Below are positions 1-8,062 of a stretch of DNA of 17,202 nt, piece after piece. Each line of letters begins with the position of its first letter. The stretch's first letter is position 1. The stretch is from JBPOJN01 sp052033505 (GTDB lineage Bacteria; UBA10199; JACPAL01; GCA-016699445): assembly GCA_052033505.1 (NCBI GenBank), contig JBPOJN010000008.1, forward strand, positions 1-17,202. The letters run 5' to 3'. The notes under the pieces were generated by a model. That model saw nothing but the letters and a program-made list of their open reading frames with translations. It was not told the DNA's origin and searched no databases. Position numbers and translations under genes: made by a program.

Positions 1-323
1 ATCTTGCAGACTGCCGAAAAAAACGCCTTCCGGGAGTTTTTCAAGATGCGAAAAATGAGGCGAAAAAAAACCGTTCACGAAAACGACTTTAAGGTCGTCG
101 GGGCCGACAAAAGAACTGCGCTCCAAAAAGTCCGTTTGCAACTGGCCTCCCAATTCCTGGGATTTGAGTTGAGGCTTCGGGGCTTGAAACGGCGTTTTGA
201 CCAATGCGTCCAGGCTCGTGTATTTCCAGTCCTCGAGTTCGGTCGACGGAAAACCCTGGTCCGTAAAACGGCGCATGCTGCGCTGACGGACGTCTAACAT
301 CCAGGGCGGGAGGTGGTCGGAAC

Positions 324-327
<4 letters not shown>
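1..327 (-). CDS. sufD: SufD, Fe-S cluster scaffold component (N-terminal part, cut by window edge)
   Basis: Partial gene; 109 codons are visible and stay open to the left edge. SufD pairs with SufB in the cytoplasmic SufBC2D scaffold that builds iron-sulfur clusters. The visible part begins MSSDHLPPWMLDVRQ and contains ELEDWKYTSL at about residues 31-40, matching the E-x-W-[KR]-Y-T motif near the N-terminus of SufD. The ATG at 325-327 overlaps the sufC stop in an ATGA, and GGAGTGGGAG just upstream serves as the ribosome binding site inside the sufC end. It is the fourth gene of the Rrf2-sufB-sufC-sufD operon. The catalytic part and any following sufS/sufE-type genes lie outside the window. 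Identity rests on the motif and on position in the operon. Confidence 0.93.
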
Positions 328-1088
<761 letters not shown>

Positions 1089-1090
1089 AA

Positions 1091-2539
1091 TTATCCGACC
1101 GACCCTTCTAAACTAACTCCCAATAATTTCTGCGCTTCCACGGCGAATTCCATCGGAAGCTCTTTCAAGACTTGTTTGCAAAACCCATTCACGATCATCG
1201 AGACCGCGTCTTCGGCGGAAAGCCCGCGTTGTTTGCAATAAAACAACTGATCTTCGCCGATCTTCGAGGTCGACGCTTCGTGCTCGAGCTGCGCGGAGCT
1301 ATTTTTGACTTCGATGTAAGGAAACGTATGCGCGCCGCAGAGATCGCCCATCAGCAGCGAATCGCACTGCGAGTAATTGCGCGCGCCTTCCGCGCCTTTT
1401 TGAATCTTCACGAGGCCGCGATACGTGTTCTGTCCGTGGCCCGCCGAAATACCCTTCGAGACGATCGTGCTCTTGGTGTTCTTGCCGATGTGAATCATCT
1501 TCGTGCCCGTATCGGCCTGCTGGTAGTTATTCGCGACGGCGACGGAATAAAATTCACCGACGGAATTGTCCCCTTGCAAGATGCAGCTCGGATATTTCCA
1601 CGTGATCGCGGAACCCGTCTCGACCTGGGTCCAGGAAATCTTCGAATTCTTGCCCGCGCATTTCCCGCGCTTGGTCACGAAATTATAAATACCGCCCTTG
1701 CCGTCTTTATCGCCCGGGTACCAGTTCTGCACGGTCGAATACTTGATCTGGGCGTTATCCAACGCGATGAGTTCGACCACCGCCGCGTGCAATTGATTTT
1801 CGTCGCGCATCGGCGCGGTGCAACCTTCGAGATAACTCACGTACGAGCCTTCATCGGCGATGATCAAAGTCCTCTCAAACTGGCCCGTATTGGAGGCATT
1901 GATGCGGAAATACGTGGACAACTCCATGGGGCAGCGCACGCCCTTCGGGATGTAGACGAACGATCCGTCGGTGAAGACCGCCGAATTTAAAGCTCCGAAG
2001 AAATTGTCGGTGGTGGGGACGACCGTACCCAAGTATTTTTTGATCAATTCCGGATGCTCGCGTACCGCTTCGGAGAACGAACAAAAAATCATGCCCATCT
2101 CCGAAAGCTTGCCCTTAAAGCTCGTCGCCACGGACACGCTGTCGAAGACCGCGTCGACCGCAACCCCCGAAAGCCTCTCCTGCTCAGCCAGCGAAATCCC
2201 CAGCTTATCGAACGTCGCGCGTAATTCCGGATCGACTTCATTCAGCGATTTCGGCCCGTCTTTTTTCTGCTTCGGCGCGGAGTAGTAGACGATGTCTTGG
2301 TAATTGATCTTCGGATAATGCACGTTCTGCCACGTCGGCTCTTTCATCGTGAGCCAATGACGGTAAGCCTTCAGCCGCCATTCCAGCATGAACTCCGGCT
2401 CTTCTTTTTTCGCCGAGATCAAACGAATCACGTCTTCGCTCAAACCCGGCGGAACGCTGTCCGTTTCGATCGAAGTGACGAAGCCGTACTTGTACTCACT
2501 GGTGACAACGTCATCGAGAACTTGAGCGGAACTAGACAT
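1091..2539 (-). CDS. sufB: SufB, Fe-S cluster scaffold protein
   Basis: Scaffold subunit of 482 residues, the normal length, on which the nascent iron-sulfur cluster forms with sulfur delivered by a cysteine desulfurase. The C-terminal half is highly conserved: CDSLLMGDLCGAHTFPY (392-408) with Cys401 at the position of the essential scaffold cysteine, then QLEHEASTSKIGEDQLFY (417-434), and MIVNGFC followed by LPMEFAVEAQKLL near the end. The N-terminal PEFMLEWRLKA (48-58) is also typical. The start ATG at 2537-2539 has a strong GAGGGGAG ribosome binding site 8 nt upstream, located inside the end of the regulator gene; the two genes overlap by 8 bp. sufC follows after 2 bp. Expression is expected to follow the Rrf2-controlled promoter at 3079-3107. 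Confidence 0.98.
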   Translation of the reverse strand: MSSSAQVLDDVVTSEYKYGFVTSIETDSVPPGLSEDVIRLISAKKEEPEFMLEWRLKAYRHWLTMKEPTWQNVHYPKINYQDIVYYSAPKQKKDGPKSLNEVDPELRATFDKLGISLAEQERLSGVAVDAVFDSVSVATSFKGKLSEMGMIFCSFSEAVREHPELIKKYLGTVVPTTDNFFGALNSAVFTDGSFVYIPKGVRCPMELSTYFRINASNTGQFERTLIIADEGSYVSYLEGCTAPMRDENQLHAAVVELIALDNAQIKYSTVQNWYPGDKDGKGGIYNFVTKRGKCAGKNSKISWTQVETGSAITWKYPSCILQGDNSVGEFYSVAVANNYQQADTGTKMIHIGKNTKSTIVSKGISAGHGQNTYRGLVKIQKGAEGARNYSQCDSLLMGDLCGAHTFPYIEVKNSSAQLEHEASTSKIGEDQLFYCKQRGLSAEDAVSMIVNGFCKQVLKELPMEFAVEAQKLLGVSLEGSVG

Positions 2540-2966
2540 AAGATTTCTCCCCTCGCCCCATGAGGTCCGTGATTTTCATCTGGACCAAGAGGTCGTGGAT
2601 TTTAGAGTTCAACTCATAAACCGGATCTTTGATGTGGCATCCGTCCCATTGGGGACATGTGATTTTCTCTTCCTTCAAGCACTCCGCGACTGCGATGCGT
2701 CCGTCGAAAACTTCGACAACGTCGGCGACCGAAACGTCCTGCGGCCGCAGAGCCAAGACATAACCGCCCTTGGTGCCGTGAACCGCCTTGATCATGCCCT
2801 TGGCCGCGAGCCTCTGCATGATTTTGGCGAGCAACGGATACGGGATACGCGTCGCCTCCGCGATCTCCCGAGCGCTGGCCACCGCTTCGCCGACGGCCGC
2901 TTTTTTACGCGCCATATACTCAACGGCGATGAGGGCGTATTCCGTCTTTCGGTTAAAATGAATCAT
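2532..2966 (-). CDS. Rrf2-family [2Fe-2S] transcriptional regulator of the suf operon
   Basis: Regulator of 144 residues of the IscR/SufR (Rrf2) family. The N-terminal winged helix spans about 2-75: NRKTEYALIAVEYMA opens it, REIAEATRIPYPLLAKIMQRL (33-53) is the recognition region and HGTKGGYVLA (63-72) the wing. Three cysteines at 96, 104 and 110 (C-x7-C-x5-C), followed by His111, lie where IscR-type proteins bind a [2Fe-2S] cluster, so it can probably sense cluster supply. I chose ATG 2964-2966 because family members start M-x-x-x-x-[KR]; an in-frame TTG at 2976-2978 would add four residues. The 3' end overlaps sufB by 8 bp. It is the first gene of the operon and an IscR-like dyad covers its promoter, so autoregulation is likely. 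Whether it is a functional IscR or a SufR-type protein cannot be told from sequence alone. Confidence 0.93.
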   Translation of the reverse strand: MIHFNRKTEYALIAVEYMARKKAAVGEAVASAREIAEATRIPYPLLAKIMQRLAAKGMIKAVHGTKGGYVLALRPQDVSVADVVEVFDGRIAVAECLKEEKITCPQWDGCHIKDPVYELNSKIHDLLVQMKITDLMGRGEKSYV

Positions 2967-3073
2967 AAACCCAAACAATTAAGATACTTTCGATCCGCGT
3001 CATAGCTTCTTTTGGCAATTAATAGGGCAACCAAAACAGGAAGTTACGCTCGTACCCGGCACGGAAAGCTCGA

Positions 3074-3098
3074 ATATCAGACTAGGAAAGTCTTACAT
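3074..3098. promoter_or_regulatory. IscR type 1-like operator over the suf promoter
   Basis: A 25-bp dyad with half sites ATATCAGACT and AGTCTTACAT separated by AGGAA. The half sites agree at 8 of 10 positions when one is reverse-complemented, and the core GACT-N5-AGTC with flanking AT-rich ends is the layout of the IscR type 1 site of enterobacteria, of the same total length. It overlaps the -10 and spacer of the promoter of an operon whose first gene encodes an Rrf2 protein, so repression by the cluster-loaded regulator is the simplest reading. The match is by eye and from memory of the motif. Confidence 0.7.
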
Positions 3099-3107
3099 GG
3101 GTGTCAA
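3079..3107 (-). promoter_or_regulatory. Promoter of the Rrf2-sufBCD operon
   Basis: On the minus strand a perfect -35 TTGACA (3107-3102) is followed after 17 bp by TAGTCT (3084-3079) as the -10. Transcription would start near 3072 and leave a leader of about 105 nt before the regulator ATG. The -10 is weak (3 of 6), which fits a regulated promoter. The IscR-like dyad at 3074-3098 covers the spacer and the -10. No other comparable promoter is seen between 2967 and 3311. Confidence 0.65.
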
Positions 3108-3311
3108 GAGAGAGGTTTAGACCTCGAGAGGTAACGGACTGCGAATGCCCACGGAAAATCAAACGACCTAAGAGCACTCCCAAAAACCAAATCTGCAGCC
3201 TCTGAAGGATCGCAGAGAGCGTAAGTCCATCTCAGAGAAATAATCGGCTCTACTCTAAAAGGGTTGCGGCAAAAAAGGTCGTTTAAAGCCTAAACCAAAC
3301 CCTACAAAAAC
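3108..3311. other. Non-coding stretch upstream of the suf promoter
   Basis: About 200 bases between the suf promoter and the terminator of the upstream gene. No reading frame longer than a few codons looks real. A short inverted repeat GAGGT-TTAG-ACCTC lies at 3112-3125, just upstream of the -35, and might be an accessory site, but a 5-bp stem is weak evidence. The rest shows nothing I can interpret. Confidence 0.5.
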
Positions 3312-3346
3312 AACCAGCCCCGCTTTCATAGAAAGCGGGGCTGGTT
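3312..3346 (-). terminator. Intrinsic terminator of the unknown exported-type protein gene
   Basis: A perfect 16-bp stem, AACCAGCCCCGCTTTC (3312-3327) against GAAAGCGGGGCTGGTT (3331-3346), with a 3-nt loop. Read on the minus strand the stem is followed by GTTTTTG, a proper U-tract, and it lies 30 bp past the stop of the gene ending at 3376. On the plus strand the tail is only TTTCTGG, so the minus direction is preferred. It insulates the suf promoter from upstream transcription. Confidence 0.92.
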
Positions 3347-3375
3347 TCTGGATGCATTTTTTAAGATCTAAAACT

Positions 3376-4329
3376 CTACGGCACGCAGCCACCGGCCGTT
3401 TCAAACATCAGGTATTGAAGCACTCTTTCCTGCGGCCAGAACCCGGTCGTGGGGCAGCTGTGCGAGCTGTGATAAGAGCTGTAGAGCACGCAGCCGTCAC
3501 CGATGATTTTCGACGCAGTCAAGGGACGCAAGATGTCGTCTTGAGCGACGAAGCTTTCATCGAGGAAATCCACCGGGCCTTGAATCCAAACAAACGTATC
3601 CGAGCCCGTATGCTTTTGCTGCATAACGCCCCAGCCGGGTAAGAAATCGCCGATGCGGATCGTGTCTGCGGACGCGTCCAGCAGAGACGTGGTATTTCCA
3701 TTCACAGTCGTCTCACAATCGTCCCCGGGAGACGACGCCGTGTCGATCGTGTTCGAAGAACGGCCTTCGAGCCAGGCGCTCATCGTGACATCCATGACAG
3801 TCGCGTCGGAGACAATGCCGCTCGTACCCGCCTGAGCCACATCGGCGTTTTCCGCCACTTCGGGATCGCTGCCACCGCCTTCGAAATCCATGAATTCGGG
3901 AATGGACTGCTCGACGAAGTCATAAGCCAGGTCGGTCACGTACAAACGCCCGCCGCCTTCGACGTAAGACCGAATACGCGCGGCCAAATCCGTGCTGACG
4001 TTCTTGATCGTCAATCCCGCAAATCCGGAGCCGGCGGCATGATAGGCTTCGTGCGCGGCGGCCTTACCGTCTTTGGTGATCAAAGCCTGCAAGGTCAGTG
4101 CGGCTTCAGGATCTTCGTTCGCGCCGCAATTGATGAAAATGATGTCATAGGCCTGCATGGCCGATAACGACGCGAAGAGCGTGGACGCTTCGGGATAGGT
4201 GCTGTCCAGCGAGCCGTCACCGTCATAGAGATCAAAACTTTCCGAACCCAAGACCAAACGCCCGTCTTCGGTATCTCCGAATCCGAGCTTCGCAAGCACG
4301 TTTTGAATCTCATCGAAGCTTCCGGTCAC
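3376..4329 (-). CDS. Unknown protein with a GATase-like/ThuA-like Rossmann core; 5' end uncertain
   Basis: I cannot assign a function. The first in-frame start is GTG 4327-4329 (317 residues), but the coherent sequence runs further upstream to an in-frame TAA at 4438-4440. That extension is cysteine-containing (TLDCAGNPSACHANITG) and runs into TANIAVVTGSF, which looks like the first beta strand of an alpha/beta domain and would be cut by the GTG start. Further features, counted from the GTG, are YDIIFINCGANE (61-72), YVEGGGRLYVTDLAYDFVE (122-140), a likely strand-loop VLYSSYHSSHS (281-291) and ERVLQYLMFE (301-310). Similar layouts occur in exported deltaproteobacterial proteins with a glutamine-amidotransferase-like fold. 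Several cysteines (68, 205, 280, 292, 315) suggest a disulfide-bonded, exported protein. The missing signal peptide suggests a damaged 5' end. It is followed by its own terminator. Confidence 0.6.
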   Translation of the reverse strand: MTGSFDEIQNVLAKLGFGDTEDGRLVLGSESFDLYDGDGSLDSTYPEASTLFASLSAMQAYDIIFINCGANEDPEAALTLQALITKDGKAAAHEAYHAAGSGFAGLTIKNVSTDLAARIRSYVEGGGRLYVTDLAYDFVEQSIPEFMDFEGGGSDPEVAENADVAQAGTSGIVSDATVMDVTMSAWLEGRSSNTIDTASSPGDDCETTVNGNTTSLLDASADTIRIGDFLPGWGVMQQKHTGSDTFVWIQGPVDFLDESFVAQDDILRPLTASKIIGDGCVLYSSYHSSHSCPTTGFWPQERVLQYLMFETAGGCVP

Positions 4330-4470
4330 GACCGCGATATTCGCGGTGCTACCAGCCGTCGTCGACCCGGTGATGTTCGCATGGCATGCGGACGGATTCC
4401 CCGCGCAGTCCAGCGTCGCCGACCCGCAGAAGCTGCCTTATATTTTTGAAGGCAAAAACAAGTTTCGCAT
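4330..4470 (-). pseudogene. Interrupted 5' extension of the unknown protein gene
   Basis: Upstream of the GTG at 4327-4329 the same frame continues for 36 sense codons of protein-like sequence with two further Cys-containing motifs, then meets TAA at 4438-4440. Beyond it, exactly in frame, an ATG at 4468-4470 opens ten codons (MRNLFLPSKI). This could be the original start followed by a nonsense mutation or a deletion that removed the signal peptide, but no hydrophobic segment survives. A sequence or assembly error, or chance, are alternatives. No clear ribosome binding site precedes the GTG. Confidence 0.4.
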
Positions 4471-4540
4471 TTTGTGTCGGCGGGAATAAAAAATCAAACA
4501 AAGATCCTGGAAAAGCCTATTAAAATCGAGATGTTCCACT

Positions 4541-5614
4541 TCAGAACACAACGGCCGTTATCGCCTCCAAAAACTTCCGGTTCTCTTCCGGCGTGCCGAC
4601 CGTTACGCGCAAGGCGTTCGGCAAACGTTTGCCGCTGACGTTGCGGACGAGGACGCCCTGGCGGGTCAGGCTTTCATAAAGAGACGCGGCTTTCGGGGAT
4701 TGAAAAAGGATGTAATTCGCCTGCGACGGATAAACGCTTAAATCCGGTAACCTTTGCAGGGCGGCGAAAAGTTTTTCACGTTCGGAAACCACGTCCGCGA
4801 CGACTTGGGCGACGTAACCATCGTTCTCTAGAATTACTTCACCGACGATCTGCGACAGAATGCCAACACTGAAGGGCAACAACACTTTTTGAATTTCGCG
4901 CGCGATCGAGGGATGCGCGAGCAAGTATCCCAATCGGACGCCTCCCAAGGAAAACGCCTTCGAAAGCGTACGCAGCAGGATCAAGTTCTCGAAACGTTTC
5001 AAATGCGGCGTCATCGTGAATCCCGAAAAGGGATAATAGGCCTCATCGATCACAACTAGGCACGAAGATTTCGCGGCGGACTCACAGATCTTCACGAGAT
5101 CCGCTTCCGGGAAAAGATTCGCGGTGGGGGCGTTGGGGTTCGGCAAGAAAATCACCTGTGGCTTCGCTTTGCGGATTTGCATGAGGATGTTTTGCGTCGG
5201 CAAAGCGAAATCTTTTCCGAGTGGCATCGCGATCACGCGGTTTTCCAGCAAGTCCCCTTCCATTTCGTAGAGCGAAAACGTCGGAGCGATCGTCAGAATT
5301 TTCCCCCGGACCGACGACGCGAGTAAGATCGCTTGGATTAGGATGTTCGAACCTCCCGTGACCAAGACCCCTTCCATGTCCCAATTTTCCCGCTGGGCGA
5401 TCTTCTGGCGTAAGGAATCGCAAAACGGCGAAGGATACCGCCGCCATTCGGCTTTCGCTAGACGCTCCAAAACTTTTGATTTCAACTCCGGCGGCAGATC
5501 GCGCGGGGATTCGTTTTGATTAAGCTTGATCGCGGTGACGGGACGATCGAGGTGATAGCCTTTTTGTTTCAAGACCGCTTTGCGGATCAGACGACGTTTG
5601 GACATGACCGGCAC
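4541..5614 (-). CDS. hisC: Histidinol-phosphate aminotransferase
   Basis: PLP-dependent fold-type I aminotransferase of 357 residues that transfers an amino group from glutamate to imidazole acetol phosphate in histidine synthesis, in the cytoplasm. Landmarks, counted from the GTG at 5612-5614, are KLNQNESP (30-37), GGSN (87-90), NPNAPTAN (159-166), DEAYYPF (190-196), the Schiff-base lysine in RTLSKAFSLGGVRLGY (K219, with R227), and the C-terminal NALRVTVGTPEEN with R336 for the substrate carboxylate. An ATG at 5603-5605 is an alternative start three codons later; GGA eight bases before the GTG slightly favours the longer form. It stands alone without other his genes, 44 bp after the exported operon and with no terminator between, so it may be co-transcribed with it. 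A broader aromatic aminotransferase role is possible. Confidence 0.92.
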   Translation of the reverse strand: MPVMSKRRLIRKAVLKQKGYHLDRPVTAIKLNQNESPRDLPPELKSKVLERLAKAEWRRYPSPFCDSLRQKIAQRENWDMEGVLVTGGSNILIQAILLASSVRGKILTIAPTFSLYEMEGDLLENRVIAMPLGKDFALPTQNILMQIRKAKPQVIFLPNPNAPTANLFPEADLVKICESAAKSSCLVVIDEAYYPFSGFTMTPHLKRFENLILLRTLSKAFSLGGVRLGYLLAHPSIAREIQKVLLPFSVGILSQIVGEVILENDGYVAQVVADVVSEREKLFAALQRLPDLSVYPSQANYILFQSPKAASLYESLTRQGVLVRNVSGKRLPNALRVTVGTPEENRKFLEAITAVVF

Positions 5615-5658
5615 TTAACGGATCCGTCAGACGGCATCAACGCCATTCTCAAAAGATC

Positions 5659-5952
5659 TCACCGTTTTTGGCTTTTGATTTTATTGAGAACCTTGCTCTC
5701 CCCGGCTTTCATCAGAGGATCCTCGAGGCTGATTTTCTTTCCGTGGGTTGTCCCTCCCTGAAAGAGATTCGTGCCGGTCCTTATGAAAAGGGTATATTTC
5801 GCGCTGGATACGGTTCCAGCCGCGGGCGTGAAGTTCACGAAAGGCGTTTGAGGACCTTGATTGCCGTCGGTCGGCTCGGGACCAAGACGGATACCCTGGG
5901 CGCAAGCGGCCTGGAGGAAGACGAAAACGACGATCGGCAGAAAACGTTTCAT
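5659..5952 (-). CDS. Small secreted protein of unknown function
   Basis: A 97-residue product that I do not recognise. It begins MKRFLPIVVFVFLQAAC, a short basic start and a hydrophobic run, then ACA-QG, which fits signal peptidase I cleavage after residue 18. Cys17 is preceded by LQAA, which is not a good lipobox, so a lipoprotein is less likely but not excluded. The mature part carries TPFVNFTPAAGTVSSAKYTL (36-55), a beta-rich-looking stretch, and a lysine-rich tail. The start is firm: the ATG lies 4 bp after the stop of the propeller gene, with GGTGGA 8 nt upstream as ribosome binding site. As the last gene of the three-gene exported operon it probably acts with the two large proteins, for instance as an accessory or anchor, which is inference. 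Confidence 0.7.
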   Translation of the reverse strand: MKRFLPIVVFVFLQAACAQGIRLGPEPTDGNQGPQTPFVNFTPAAGTVSSAKYTLFIRTGTNLFQGGTTHGKKISLEDPLMKAGESKVLNKIKSQKR

Positions 5953-5956
5953 AAAA

Positions 5957-8062
5957 TCATTCCACCAACATAAAGCGGCGCGTGCGGCCGCCGGGGTTGA
6001 AGGTCGTCAACTGAGCATATTGACTGTAAGTATCCAGCGCACTGCCGTCGGATTTGACGACACGGAAACAATAGGCCGTTCCCGCCGCAGCGGAATTGTC
6101 TACCAACGCAAAATCCCACATTCCGTCCTGACCCGCGGAAATCAGAGTCGAGTTCGTAAAATTATTTCCTTCCTCGTAACTTTGAGAGGCGACGGTGTCG
6201 GCGTTGTGCGTAGGATCATTCGCGTTCGTCGTGAGGGAAATGCCGTCAGTCGCCGTGGTATTGTCATAATACCGGATCGCTCCCGAACCGGCCGCAACGT
6301 CGCCATAAGTCACGGAAGAGCAAGTCGACCCTGGACCGTACTGGAGCTTGAAATTCTTACCGCCTATCGCCAAGTCATTTGCCTCCATATGAAGGAGCAT
6401 TCTTAAACGAAAAGCCGTTCCCTGCGCGGGAGAAGTCATTGTCGTATTGGCGGCTGCCAAAGCGGCGCCGACGTCGATGACGGCGGAAGCCAGACTGCCG
6501 TCGGAAATTTTTCGCTTTTCGACACGCCAATCGGGAGACGTGTCATAGCCTATCAAATAGATATGATTGGAATCGATGGTGATGGCATAAGCGATTTCCG
6601 TCGTCGAAATCCCAGAAATGATACCATCCGAATCAAAAGCGGTTTCCAGACTTCCATCGCTCAACTTCCGCTTTTCCGTATGAAACTCTGCGGCACCTTC
6701 ACGCCCCGTCACGTACATGTAAGTGGAATCGATCGCGAGGGCCCAAGCGTAATTTCCCGCCGAAGTAAAAATCTTACCGTCCCCATCAAAAGCGGTGACG
6801 AGAGCGCCATCATTCAAGTTTCTCTTTTCTATCTGCCATTCACCGCTGTCGTCGCGGCCGGCTACATACATGTAGGTGGAATCGATTGCGATGGTATAGG
6901 CCGCTCCGCTGTTCGCATCCGAAGTGATGATACCGTCGGTATCGAAGGCGGTGACCAAGTTTCCATTACTGAGATTTCTTTTCTCGATACGCCAGCCCGT
7001 GGTGTCATCACCGACCACGTACATATAGGTAGAGTCGATGGCGATGCCATAAGCGCCGATACTCCCTGCATCCCCCGTCACAATGCCGCTCGTACCAAAA
7101 CTCGCGTCTAAAGCGCCCGTGGAGAGCATCCTTTTTTCGATCCGCCAATCGGCCCCGTCTTCAGAAGCTAAATACATATAGGTCGAATCGATTGCGATCC
7201 CCATCCAGATCCCGGCGATGGTCGGAGCTTCGGTAATGACGCCGCTGGAACCGAAGCCTGCATCTAAAGCTCCGGTGCTCAGGAGTCTCTTCTCGATGCG
7301 GAAATGAGAGCTGTCATCGGTACCGATCACGTACATATAAGTGGAATCGACCGCGATCGCATACGCTTCATAACTCGATCCGGCGCCTGTAACGACACCG
7401 CTGGAACCGAAACCGGTGTCGACGGCCCCCGTGGTTAAAAGACGTTTTTCGATGCGCCAATCGACGCTCGTATCCTCGCCGACGATATAGAGATAGTTTG
7501 AATCTCTCGCGACTCCCAGGGCGTATGTGCTTGGATTGGAAGCCGTAACCACACCATTGGTCCCGAAGCCACCAGCACTATCTTGATTCGTAAACCATCG
7601 ATAAGCCGACTGGGTCATGACGGGCGTAGTATCGATGACGATGGCTTTATTGGCTCCCAGCGAATTCGCAGCGCCGGGGGACGCAAGCGTACGGGTGCAG
7701 TTGGTGGCGGCATTTCTGATGGTACCGCCGTTCAAGGTGAGGGACGTCGTCCCGACGTAGTCCAAATCGGAGCTCGCATCTCCGGCAGTAATCACGTAAT
7801 TGAACGTCAAGACCGCAGTACCGCTGCCACTGGAGTAATTCGCTTGCCGGTCGGTCGTCCCCGTCTCCAACTGCAATTGCGGCGTTCCCGTCACCGTCAC
7901 AGCGATATTGAAGGTCACTGTCACGGCGATAGTCCCGGTGGAATACGTACCGTCAGCCGTCGAGGCGCTGACAGAAGTAACGTTGCAGGCCGCGGCGAAA
8001 AGGTTTCTCGCAGGAAAGACCAGTAACGCGGTCGCGAACATCATCTTCAAAAGCAATCTCAT
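5957..8062 (-). CDS. Exported seven-repeat (delta-60-like) beta-propeller protein with Ig-like N-terminus
   Basis: A 701-residue exported protein. Residues 1-25 are a signal peptide (hydrophobic MMFATALLVFPARNLFAAA). Residues 26-147 form an Ig-like domain of the type found in large bacterial surface proteins (VTSVSASTADGTY, FNIAVTVTGTPQLQLETG, NKAIVIDTTP). Residues about 165-517 hold seven repeats of 51-52 residues; each has D-S-[TN]-[YH]-x-Y, G-x-D and a WRIEKR-like end followed by TGALD-x-x-F, and the WRIEKR motifs start at 201, 253, 305, 356, 408, 459 and 511. This resembles delta-60 repeats and suggests one closed seven-bladed propeller. Residues about 535-690 form a C-terminal domain (GTAFRLRMLLHMEANDLAIG, NANDPTHNADT, Cys581 and Cys665). 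Its ATG overlaps the stop of the giant gene (ATGA) with GAGGA upstream. A binding or adhesive surface role is likely; no catalytic motif is seen. Confidence 0.85.
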   Translation of the reverse strand: MRLLLKMMFATALLVFPARNLFAAACNVTSVSASTADGTYSTGTIAVTVTFNIAVTVTGTPQLQLETGTTDRQANYSSGSGTAVLTFNYVITAGDASSDLDYVGTTSLTLNGGTIRNAATNCTRTLASPGAANSLGANKAIVIDTTPVMTQSAYRWFTNQDSAGGFGTNGVVTASNPSTYALGVARDSNYLYIVGEDTSVDWRIEKRLLTTGAVDTGFGSSGVVTGAGSSYEAYAIAVDSTYMYVIGTDDSSHFRIEKRLLSTGALDAGFGSSGVITEAPTIAGIWMGIAIDSTYMYLASEDGADWRIEKRMLSTGALDASFGTSGIVTGDAGSIGAYGIAIDSTYMYVVGDDTTGWRIEKRNLSNGNLVTAFDTDGIITSDANSGAAYTIAIDSTYMYVAGRDDSGEWQIEKRNLNDGALVTAFDGDGKIFTSAGNYAWALAIDSTYMYVTGREGAAEFHTEKRKLSDGSLETAFDSDGIISGISTTEIAYAITIDSNHIYLIGYDTSPDWRVEKRKISDGSLASAVIDVGAALAAANTTMTSPAQGTAFRLRMLLHMEANDLAIGGKNFKLQYGPGSTCSSVTYGDVAAGSGAIRYYDNTTATDGISLTTNANDPTHNADTVASQSYEEGNNFTNSTLISAGQDGMWDFALVDNSAAAGTAYCFRVVKSDGSALDTYSQYAQLTTFNPGGRTRRFMLVE
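6512..7570 (-). repeat. Seven tandem ~156-bp coding repeats (propeller blades)
   Basis: The region encodes seven successive units of 51-52 residues. Constant positions include AY-x-IAIDSTYMYV and W-[RQ]-[IV]-EKR; variable positions lie mainly between the G-x-D and W positions and after the G-[IV]-[VI]-T segment. Units 2-4 are the closest to one another and the last two the most diverged. The sharp period and the number seven match a single propeller. Confidence 0.85.

Noticed and set aside
1172..1990. A 272-codon open frame on the plus strand across sufB
   Set aside because: It is antisense to the strongly conserved sufB; it is arginine-rich, resembles no family and is a shadow of GC-rich codons.
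3112..3125. Inverted repeat GAGGT-TTAG-ACCTC upstream of the suf -35
   Set aside because: A 5-bp stem is expected by chance; kept only as a remark in the non-coding entry.
4485..4500. T-run read as a slippery site for programmed frameshifting into the unknown protein
   Set aside because: It lies upstream of the stub ATG, no coherent upstream frame enters it, and the broken 5' end is explained more simply by a mutation.
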